Part shown: positions 6,426-12,170 of the stretch, piece after piece | Layout: the number at the start of each line of letters is the position of its first letter | Numbering within the stretch: position 1 is the first letter of the stretch | NCBI GenBank assembly: GCA_018065295.1 | Contig: JAGHTQ010000051.1 | Location: 1-12,170, forward strand | From: Candidatus Colimonas fimequi | GTDB lineage: Bacteria > Bacillota > Clostridia > Peptostreptococcales > Anaerovoracaceae | DNA length: 12,170 nt | Direction of reading: 5' to 3' | The notes under the pieces: model-generated | Seen by the model: the letters and a program-made list of their open reading frames with translations, nothing else | The model's database searches: none | What the model was told of the DNA's origin: nothing | Made by a program: the position numbers and the translations under genes

Positions 6426-7679
6426 ATGGAAATGAAAACCGACACACCATTCCATTACGGCTACAGTCGTGATGAAGTGAAAGAGTACATTAACCATGTC
6501 AGAGCAGTCCTTACAAGTGAAGGCGATAACATTTCTGACCAGGCAGCACTTAGCAGAATTGAAGAATACGTATTCTCCCTGCCAAAGGCTGATAACTGTT
6601 CATATCAGGATAATATGAATCTTGTAAGTAGAATATATTATTCACTTCGCAAAGAGATGGATATTCTTCAGCCGTATGTGGAGGATAGGTCTATAACTGA
6701 AATCATGGTTAATGGCAAGGACGACATTTTCATAGAGAGGGAAGGCAAATTAGAGAGATGTGATTTAGCCTTCGATACAACTGAAGATCTGGAGGAACTC
6801 ATTAGACGAATCGCTGCCAGAGTGCACCGAGAAATTAATGAGCTTAATCCAATTGTTGATGCAAGACTTTCTGATGGCTCTAGAGTTAATGCAGTGTATA
6901 AGAACATTGCACTTAATGGTCCCATTCTGACCATTCGTAAATTTCCGGAGAAGATTATGAGCATGAATGATTTACTTGAGAGTGGGAGTATAACAAATGA
7001 GGCGGCAGAATTTCTGGATATCATAGTGAAGGCTGGCTATAACTGTTTCATCTGCGGAGGAACGTCAAGTGGCAAGACCACCTTGCTGAATGTTTTATCC
7101 CAATCCATCCCCCCCGAAGAACGTGTTGTAGTTATAGAAGATTCAGCAGAGCTGCAGATCGAGCACGTGAAGAATATAGTAAGGCTCGAATGCAGAGAAG
7201 CAAATGTGCAAGGCAAGGGACAGGTCGATATGTCCAGGCTCGTTAAAGCCAGTCTTCGTATGAGACCGAGCAGAATTTTGATCGGTGAGGTTAGAGGTAA
7301 AGAAGTAATGGATATGATACAGGCACTTAATACAGGTCATAGTGGTTGTCTTAGTACTGGCCATGCTAACAGCATTGACGGAATGCTAAGAAGGCTTGAA
7401 GCTATGTTTCTTCAGGCTGCGGATTTCCCAGTTGAAGCAATGAGAAGCCAGATTGCTGAAGGAATCGACATTATTATTCATATGAGCAGGCTGCCAGATG
7501 GAAGCCGTAAGGTAATGGAGATTTCAGAACTTGCAGGATTTGATGGTCATGAGATTTCATTAAACTGCCTGTTTAAATATAAGGAGAATGTGGGAGAAGA
7601 GAAAGGAGGCGGAGTTTGCAGTACTGGGAATAAACTTATTCATCGTGAGAAACTCTCTCTGTCAGGGTTAAATATATGA
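6426..7679 (+). CDS. cpaF: Tad pilus assembly ATPase, CpaF/TadA family
   Basis: This cytoplasmic hexameric secretion ATPase powers Flp pilus assembly. Of 417 residues, about 1-160 form the CpaF-type N-terminal region, including SITEIMVNG (89-97) and an RLSDGSRVNAV segment (147-157). The ATPase core follows: Walker A GGTSSGKT (211-218), the acidic IEDSAEL motif (237-243), Walker B ILIGE (284-288) followed by VRG, and the histidine box GCLSTGHANS (307-316). All catalytic elements look intact. The AAAGGA site 5 bases before the ATG supports this start; an in-frame ATG two codons later is less well spaced. The C-terminus runs about 30 residues past the conserved core and overlaps the tadB-like gene by 4 bases (ATGA). 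In many genomes CpaB, TadZ/CpaE or a prepilin peptidase gene precedes this one; here a terminator and promoter do. Confidence 0.95.
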   Translation: MEMKTDTPFHYGYSRDEVKEYINHVRAVLTSEGDNISDQAALSRIEEYVFSLPKADNCSYQDNMNLVSRIYYSLRKEMDILQPYVEDRSITEIMVNGKDDIFIEREGKLERCDLAFDTTEDLEELIRRIAARVHREINELNPIVDARLSDGSRVNAVYKNIALNGPILTIRKFPEKIMSMNDLLESGSITNEAAEFLDIIVKAGYNCFICGGTSSGKTTLLNVLSQSIPPEERVVVIEDSAELQIEHVKNIVRLECREANVQGKGQVDMSRLVKASLRMRPSRILIGEVRGKEVMDMIQALNTGHSGCLSTGHANSIDGMLRRLEAMFLQAADFPVEAMRSQIAEGIDIIIHMSRLPDGSRKVMEISELAGFDGHEISLNCLFKYKENVGEEKGGGVCSTGNKLIHREKLSLSGLNI

Positions 7680-8422
7680 TACGGGATTATTCGGTATATA
7701 ACCTTGAGGGTAGAGAGAAGGCACTGTTTTATGGCATAGGGTATATATGTATTTTTACTGCCTGCTACCTTTTTTATCATAGTCTATTCTTGGCAATGGC
7801 ATCCGGGGTATTGGTGAAGTGGTTGCGGCCATATGCCGAGAAGAAACTAGCAGACCGTAGGTGCAGTCAGTTAAATATGCAGTTTAAGGATCTGCTCTAT
7901 TCATTGTCAGCATCAGTTGCTGCAGGACGTCAGATGTCAGAAGCTCTAATTGAAGCATATGATAATCTTCGCGTTTTGTACGACGAGGCAGATCTCATAA
8001 TGGTTGAGCTAGGACATATGAGACGAAGCATGCTTAATAATAAAGAAAGCGACAAGGTCTTGCTTCAGGATTTCGCATACAGATCCAGAAGTGAAGACAT
8101 AAGCAACTTCGTTCAGGTATATGTTACGTGCAGAAATATGGGTGGGAATTTAGAGAAAATAATAGGACATTCGTGCCAGATTCTTACTGATAAGATGAAT
8201 ATTGAGAAAGAGATTAGAGTAATAACAAAACAGAAACAGGTTGAAGGTCGCATCATAGCACTGATGCCATTAGTCATGCTTCTCATTATGAATATAACAT
8301 CAAACTCATATATTGAGCCGTTATATTCTAGCGTCATGGGAAGGGTGATAATGACTGGTTCACTCATAGCTATGGGGGCCGGAATCTATCTTATGGAGAA
8401 GATATCTGCAATAGATATATAA
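7676..8422 (+). CDS. tadB: Tad inner-membrane platform protein, TadB-like (T2SSF domain)
   Basis: This is probably one of the two polytopic platform proteins that couple the CpaF ATPase to pilus assembly. It has 248 residues. Hydrophobic segments lie at about 16-34 and 36-48, and again at about 191-208 and 222-240. The cytoplasmic GspF/T2SSF-type domain lies between them (about 65-190), with the characteristic LLYSLSASVAAGRQMSEALIE stretch near 73-93 and CRNMGGNLEKII near 152-163. The start codon overlaps the ATPase stop as ATGA, which signals translational coupling. The TadC-like gene follows after 9 bases. The first-of-pair position, directly after the ATPase, supports the TadB rather than TadC assignment. 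Confidence 0.85.
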   Translation: MIRDYSVYNLEGREKALFYGIGYICIFTACYLFYHSLFLAMASGVLVKWLRPYAEKKLADRRCSQLNMQFKDLLYSLSASVAAGRQMSEALIEAYDNLRVLYDEADLIMVELGHMRRSMLNNKESDKVLLQDFAYRSRSEDISNFVQVYVTCRNMGGNLEKIIGHSCQILTDKMNIEKEIRVITKQKQVEGRIIALMPLVMLLIMNITSNSYIEPLYSSVMGRVIMTGSLIAMGAGIYLMEKISAIDI

Positions 8423-8431
8423 ATATTAGGG

Positions 8432-9418
8432 ATGTTAGAGACAGTAAATCATAAGACTAAGAAGCAGATTAAACTCATAATACTCGTAGGAATCGTCATG
8501 CTCCTGGCGGATATGGCTGCGTCTTTTGCCTCTCCACAAATAACAATAATCCAGTCAGGAAATGAACTGTTTATGATAAGGCCTAAGCTGGGAGCATCGC
8601 GAATTCATGAGACTTTCACTGCTACGGTTAAGGATGATACGGGATCTTTTAAGAAGAAATTCGATATTACGTTGGATCCGGTAGGAGACGAAACACAAGT
8701 GATTGCAAGGAATTCAGAGGTTTCGACTATGACAGAGCGGCAGCGGTCAGAGTATGAACTTCGAATGATTACGGGAGCACTGAATAGTGACTGCACCTCA
8801 CCCAAGGTGCTGCTTCCCACAAGTCTCAAGACGGGAGCATCAGTCCGGTGGCACCGGGAGAAGAGGAATAATGGCCCTTTTATTGCCCTTCTTACAATGG
8901 TCCTTGTAGCATGTGTTTACATTAATCAGCATAGTGAAGCTAAGAAAGAGCGTGATAGGAGATTTGAATCTGTCATGGGTCAGCTTCCTCAGTTCGTCAA
9001 TAGACTTGTGTTGTTATTAAGTGCTGGACTTGTGCTAAGTTCTGCGTTTGAGAAAACAGTATCGGAGACCATCGGATACAGCAGAAATGATAAGGATTAT
9101 TTCACCGTTAATATGAAACGAATATATACTTCGGTTCACGGAGCCAACGGATCATTTAACGAAGAGTTTAGAGATTTCGCAAGGGCAAGTGGAATTAAAG
9201 AACTGATGCGTATTTCAAATATAATCAGCGACAACATTAGTAAAGGGGTAGAACTTAATGAGAAGCTGGAAGGCGAGAGTCAGCTTCTGTGGATTAACCG
9301 TAAGAAACTTTGCGAGGAGAGGGGAAGGCTGGCGGAGACTAAGCTGACATTACCATTGGTAATGTTCCTCATGGTGCTCGTAGTGATTACGGTGGCACCA
9401 GCTTTGCTGGAGATTTAG
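8432..9418 (+). CDS. tadC: TadC-like platform protein with an extra external domain
   Basis: This is probably the second Tad membrane platform protein. It has 328 residues. A hydrophobic segment at about 14-30 is followed by about 115 polar residues (32-147) rich in Thr, Ser and charged residues with alternating beta-like patterns (ITIIQSGNELFMI). A second membrane segment (149-165), a cytoplasmic T2SSF domain (about 178-305, containing QLPQFVNRLVLLLSAGLVLS and, near its end, RGRLAETKLTLPL) and a last membrane segment (306-325) come after. With TadB-like topology the inserted region would face outside. An outside domain of this size is not part of the standard TadC description I know. The SD (TAGGG) is weak, so expression may depend on coupling to the gene before it. 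The Flp pilin gene starts 12 bases after the stop. Confidence 0.8.
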   Translation: MLETVNHKTKKQIKLIILVGIVMLLADMAASFASPQITIIQSGNELFMIRPKLGASRIHETFTATVKDDTGSFKKKFDITLDPVGDETQVIARNSEVSTMTERQRSEYELRMITGALNSDCTSPKVLLPTSLKTGASVRWHREKRNNGPFIALLTMVLVACVYINQHSEAKKERDRRFESVMGQLPQFVNRLVLLLSAGLVLSSAFEKTVSETIGYSRNDKDYFTVNMKRIYTSVHGANGSFNEEFRDFARASGIKELMRISNIISDNISKGVELNEKLEGESQLLWINRKKLCEERGRLAETKLTLPLVMFLMVLVVITVAPALLEI

Positions 9419-9430
9419 GGAGAAGAGAAA

Positions 9431-9622
9431 ATGAGAGAAAAATCAGGTAAGGTTAAGGAATTTGTAACTAAAAAATTTCATATGGACGCTAGAAGTAAGA
9501 AGGGAATGGAACTTGTTCAGGTGGCTATCATGGTAGCTATCGCTGTCGCCTTGGGACTGATCTTCAAGACTCAGATAACAGACTTCGTCAACAGAACCTT
9601 CGAAGGACTTAACAACTTCTAA
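9431..9622 (+). CDS. Flp1-type type IVb pilin
   Basis: This is a 63-residue small pilin and the likely major subunit of the pilus. After a basic leader comes RSKKG (21-25), where a type IV prepilin peptidase would cut after Gly25, and then one hydrophobic helix (about 29-48: LVQVAIMVAIAVALGLIF) and a short polar tail ending FEGLNNF. The mature form would be about 38 residues, beginning MELVQ. Position +5 is Gln where many prepilins have Glu, while Glu is at +2. An AGGGAG site (9417-9422) that overlaps the preceding stop supports the ATG at 9431; an internal ATG at 9482 would shorten the leader. The location after TadC and before TadE-like genes is standard for this class. Assignment to Flp1-like pilins rests on length and pattern. 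Confidence 0.88.
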   Translation: MREKSGKVKEFVTKKFHMDARSKKGMELVQVAIMVAIAVALGLIFKTQITDFVNRTFEGLNNF

Positions 9623-10021
9623 ATGAACGTTCGCAGTAAGAAAGGGAGTTACATTATGGAGGCAGCCATTGTACTCCCTATAATTATTATGGTGATAATT
9701 ACTGTGGTTCTCATCGTTATGTTTTTTTATTCCCAGGTTCAGAGGCAGTGTGAAATGCACATATTCCTCAGGGCCAATGCGGCGAACATAACGGGGAAGA
9801 CAGTATATCTTGATGACGTGTCCTGGGACGGCAGTATTCACAGCAAGGAGCAGCTGTTCGGAGGATACGTGTACGGTAAGGGGTATTTAATTATGGAAGA
9901 TAAGGGCATTCTATTTAGCAAAGGTACATATACACAGGAAGGGACAAGTCACGTAACTGACGGTGTCAAGTACGTGAGATATTTAAGACTTGTGAAGGGC
10001 GCATTTGTCGATGAAGAATAG
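9623..10021 (+). CDS. TadE-like pseudopilin
   Basis: This is a 132-residue minor pilin-like protein. Its N-terminus, RSKKGSYIMEAAIVLPIII, has the prepilin cleavage pattern: basic residues, Gly8, then Glu at +5 of the mature part. One membrane helix follows (about 13-36) and then a polar external region of about 95 residues. The Ser-Tyr-x-x-Glu-Ala/Thr-Ala-Ile signature is that of TadE/TadF proteins. The start ATG directly abuts the pilin stop (TAAATG). Its SD is distant (AAGGA ending 15 bases before), so re-initiation after the pilin gene is likely. An internal ATG at 9656 has a better spaced SD-like AAAGGGAG, but that sequence encodes the conserved KKGS and using it would delete the cleavage motif, so I keep 9623. 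Confidence 0.82.
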   Translation: MNVRSKKGSYIMEAAIVLPIIIMVIITVVLIVMFFYSQVQRQCEMHIFLRANAANITGKTVYLDDVSWDGSIHSKEQLFGGYVYGKGYLIMEDKGILFSKGTYTQEGTSHVTDGVKYVRYLRLVKGAFVDEE

Positions 10022-11213
10022 CAAGAAGGGAAGCAGCAGTGTTTTTCTAATGCTCATTATCGCAACCCTTATGACCATAGTTCTAGGGTTTATGACAGGA
10101 GCGAGAAATGAATACATGGCAAGCAGAAGCGACGGTCTTATTAACCTGGCAGCTGATTCTGTCATGTCGGAATACGACTATCAGGTGGAGAAGGAATATG
10201 GCCTTTTCATCCTGGGCGGAAGGCGCGGTGCTTTAGAGAATAAGATGCGAAATTATATTGATTTCGGCCTGAGTGATGTGCGTACCGTCAGGACTACCAG
10301 CGTGTCTGTTTCTGGCAGCGGTTACTCCCTTGCCAACTGTCAGCAGATTGAGAATCAGATTGTAGATTCCATGAAATATGCACAGGTTCAGGGCCTTCTT
10401 GACAGTAAATATAAACTGCCCGATGAACCCAATACCATGAAAGAAGAAGTGCTAAGAAACGGTCAGACCATCGTGTCGCTTCCGTCATATGATATGCCAG
10501 AGCTTAGCATCACATCTATTGCAGAGAGCCTGGCGACGGGGATTAAGGGACCTGGGGAAGCTTTGAAACAGGGGACTGACAGTTATCTCATAAACAAGTA
10601 CGTTATGAGCCATTTTAATAATTCGCTTTATATGAAAGACGAGAATCATTTCTTCAGGAGCGAGGTGGAATACGTTCTTGGCGGTAAGCTGTCGGATAAG
10701 GAGAATGATAGGCGTGTGGATATGGCTATTGTAGCCATGAGATTTCCTCTTAATATGAAGTATCTGTTAACGGACAAAGCCAAGATGGAGGAACTTCTTG
10801 CTGCGGCAGAAGTCCTGACTCCTGAGGCGGCGCCGGTCACACAGATGATACTTGCATCCTCTTGGGCCTATATGGAGTCTGATAACGACGTTAAGCTTCT
10901 GAGAGCAGGATACAAGATACCTATAAGCAAAGATTCACTGACCTGGGCTGTGGATATCGATAGCCTCCTTGATGGACTAAATGAAGGTATGTTTAAGCCG
11001 GAGGTTAACAGAGGTAACGATTACGGTGATTATCTTCAGATGCTCCTTTTTGCTACCAATAGCGATATTAAAATGGCCAGGATAATGGACCTTATTCAGA
11101 TCAATATGAGAATGAACTATGACAGTACCTTCGTCATGGGTGAGCACTGTGTGGGACTTCATGTGTCGGCCAAGGTGAACGGCAGGAAATTCAGCTATGA
11201 GAAGATGTATTGA
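10011..11213 (+). CDS. Large pseudopilin-like Tad protein (DUF5702-like)
   Basis: This 400-residue protein has a short basic N-terminus with SKKG (4-7), one hydrophobic helix (about 11-30: VFLMLIIATLMTIVLGFMTG) and a long external region. The opening resembles a prepilin or TadE/TadG-type signal but lacks Glu at +5 of the putative mature part (Phe instead). The segment after the helix (EYMASRSDGLINLAADSVMSEYDYQVEKEYGLFIL) is the pattern I associate with DUF5702 proteins found in Firmicutes Tad loci; role unknown, perhaps a minor or tip component. It overlaps the previous gene by 11 bases and the next by 17. ATG 10011 is 11 bases after GAAGGG (9994-9999); an in-frame TTG at 10005 is better spaced, so the start is uncertain by two codons. 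Family name is from pattern memory. Confidence 0.75.
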   Translation: MKNSKKGSSSVFLMLIIATLMTIVLGFMTGARNEYMASRSDGLINLAADSVMSEYDYQVEKEYGLFILGGRRGALENKMRNYIDFGLSDVRTVRTTSVSVSGSGYSLANCQQIENQIVDSMKYAQVQGLLDSKYKLPDEPNTMKEEVLRNGQTIVSLPSYDMPELSITSIAESLATGIKGPGEALKQGTDSYLINKYVMSHFNNSLYMKDENHFFRSEVEYVLGGKLSDKENDRRVDMAIVAMRFPLNMKYLLTDKAKMEELLAAAEVLTPEAAPVTQMILASSWAYMESDNDVKLLRAGYKIPISKDSLTWAVDIDSLLDGLNEGMFKPEVNRGNDYGDYLQMLLFATNSDIKMARIMDLIQINMRMNYDSTFVMGEHCVGLHVSAKVNGRKFSYEKMY

Positions 11214-11964
11214 TTATAGAAGCAGCAAGGGTTCATACACCGTGGAAACTGCCATTATTTTGCCACTACTAATTCTTGCTATGCTGACCCTGGGATATTT
11301 CATCAGGGTCCAGCTGATCTGGGAGAACTGCATGCACGGAGCCTATGATGAAACTGAAATTTGTGCAGCCAAGGCCTGTGACAAGGCAACAAATCTGATG
11401 GTAACATCCAAGGTTAAAGCTAGAATTGAGGAAGATAATAAGCAGCTGGATTCTTTGGAAGTAAGCAGGCAGTATTTTGACGACGTGGTAACTGATGAAG
11501 GGGTGACTACATACAGAATCAAGGCTGCGACAAGTCTTGAATTACCGGCAGGGTTTGGCAGGGAGTTTCAGCTTGATACCCTGGTAAGATATAGAGGCTT
11601 TATTGGTAAGAAGGATTATGATGGCGGCGTTGGAAGAGCCGCCTTAGAGACAGGAAGTATACGAAACCCGGTGATTATTTTTCCTCAGGAAGGGGAGAAA
11701 TATCACGGGGAGGAGTGTACTTACGTTAAGGCAACGGTAGTGAAGAAGGTGCTCACCGGTCAGCTAAAGAGGGAGTATAGCGCTTGCGGACTTTGCAAAT
11801 CGGGTAGCGTTGAGAGTGGAAGCATCGTCTATTGCTTCAGAAGCGAGGGTAGTGCCTATCATAGGAGCAATTGTAAGTCCATCGACAGGTACACCATTAC
11901 CGTTGATAGAGATGAGGCTAAGGATAAGGGGTATACGGCGTGCAGCAAATGCGGCGGGAAGTAA
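11197..11964 (+). CDS. TadE-like protein with two C-terminal metal-site-like repeats
   Basis: This 255-residue protein has a TadE-type N-terminus: YRSSKGSYTVETAIILPLL (7-25), with putative cleavage after Gly12, Glu at +5, and a membrane helix to about residue 36. The middle region (about 40-155) is polar and would be external. The C-terminus holds two tandem repeats with the same spacing, YH-x3-C-x22-C-x2-C: His170, Cys174, Cys197, Cys200, and His222, Cys226, Cys249, Cys252. This is the pattern of small His/Cys modules found at the ends of some Firmicutes secreted proteins and loosely like the Ada metal-binding fold. AGGAA (11184-11188) lies 8 bases before the ATG, and the gene overlaps the preceding one by 17 bases. 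The role of the repeats is not known; metal binding or disulfides are possible. Confidence 0.82.
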   Translation: MRRCIDYRSSKGSYTVETAIILPLLILAMLTLGYFIRVQLIWENCMHGAYDETEICAAKACDKATNLMVTSKVKARIEEDNKQLDSLEVSRQYFDDVVTDEGVTTYRIKAATSLELPAGFGREFQLDTLVRYRGFIGKKDYDGGVGRAALETGSIRNPVIIFPQEGEKYHGEECTYVKATVVKKVLTGQLKREYSACGLCKSGSVESGSIVYCFRSEGSAYHRSNCKSIDRYTITVDRDEAKDKGYTACSKCGGK

Positions 11965-11984
11965 CCCTGGGATTGGAGAAAGAT

Positions 11985-12170
11985 ATGTGGGAGAACAAGG
12001 AATTTAGAGTTCGACTTAGCGAGAACTCTGTACATGATTATGAGAAGGTTATGCTCACGTCTGGGCAGTGCGATTTTTTTATGCCTATGGGATTCATGGG
12101 CGATGGGGAAGGTGAAACCGCATGGTATAACTGCAGCGGCTTCGCGCCCCTTAGCAGCTATAAGATTGAG
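11985..12170 (+). CDS. Partial protein, possibly DUF6382/FHA-type, cut by the window edge
   Basis: Sixty-two codons are open from an ATG with GGAGA (11975-11979) five bases before it, running to the right edge. The residues visible include VHDYEKVMLTSGQCDFFMPM and then WYNCSGFAPLSSYKIE. There is no signal peptide or membrane helix, so this end is cytoplasmic. The pattern of a short charged start, a Met-Leu stretch, an xDFFxPM-like segment and an aromatic-rich strand followed by a G-x-x-P-L-S loop recalls the N-terminal DUF6382 domain that precedes an FHA domain in proteins of Firmicutes Tad loci. This is weak pattern memory; the FHA part, if present, is outside the window. It starts 20 bases after the TadE-like gene and is probably in the same operon. 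Confidence 0.55.
   Translation, partial: MWENKEFRVRLSENSVHDYEKVMLTSGQCDFFMPMGFMGDGEGETAWYNCSGFAPLSSYKIE

Noticed and set aside
9443..9841. Open frame of 132 codons on the - strand across the pilin and TadE genes
   Set aside because: Its residues are low-complexity reverse reads of the hydrophobic helices, with no recognisable domain, and it overlaps two well-supported genes.
11810..12007. Open frame of 65 codons on the + strand in another frame
   Set aside because: It overlaps the His/Cys repeat region of the TadE-like gene and the start of the partial gene, both better supported; it has no motif.
1..12170. CRISPR arrays, tRNA/rRNA genes, insertion sequences
   Set aside because: No spaced direct repeats, cloverleaf sequences, transposase motifs or terminal inverted repeats were seen; almost all of the window is accounted for by genes.

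Overview
The window is bacterial and tightly packed, with every gene on the + strand. Low-to-moderate GC, strong Shine-Dalgarno (SD) sites, AGA-rich arginine codons, an anaerobic acyl-CoA reductase module and a Gram-positive type of Tad pilus locus together suggest an anaerobic Firmicute of class Clostridia (an amino-acid-fermenting relative of Anaerotignum, Lachnospiraceae or Anaerovoracaceae). The genus cannot be named from this sequence.

Region 1 (about 1-5358) is a catabolic gene set: acyl-CoA dehydrogenase, EtfB, EtfA, a family III (CaiB/BaiF) CoA-transferase, and a duplicated hotdog protein related to 3-aminobutyryl-CoA / beta-alanyl-CoA ammonia-lyases. It ends at a strong intrinsic terminator (5324-5358). 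The genes fit a redox route: the transferase loads a beta-amino acid with CoA, the lyase removes ammonia to give an enoyl-CoA, and the dehydrogenase with EtfAB reduces that to a saturated acyl-CoA, which can donate its CoA to the next substrate. The layout recalls the carnitine CaiA-FixAB-CaiB set with the hydratase replaced by an ammonia-lyase. The exact substrate is not determined. Codon use here is very biased, as in highly expressed genes. A long hairpin with a poor T-tract separates etfA from the transferase gene.

Region 2 (about 5359-6343) is a single MerR-family regulator with a GyrI/BmrR-like effector-binding domain. It has its own candidate promoter and terminator.

Region 3 (about 6379-12170) starts at a recognisable promoter and is a Tad/Flp (type IVb) pilus operon: CpaF/TadA ATPase, TadB, a TadC-like protein with an unusual external N-terminal domain, a Flp1-type pilin, a TadE-like pseudopilin, a large DUF5702-like pseudopilin, and a second TadE-like protein ending in two tandem metal-site-like repeats. 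A partial gene, possibly a DUF6382/FHA protein, runs off the right edge. Most neighbours overlap or abut, implying coupled translation. No prepilin peptidase, CpaB/RcpC or TadZ is visible. Codon use is much less biased than in region 1.

There is no gene-free stretch over 300 bases. I saw no tRNA, rRNA, CRISPR array or insertion sequence.
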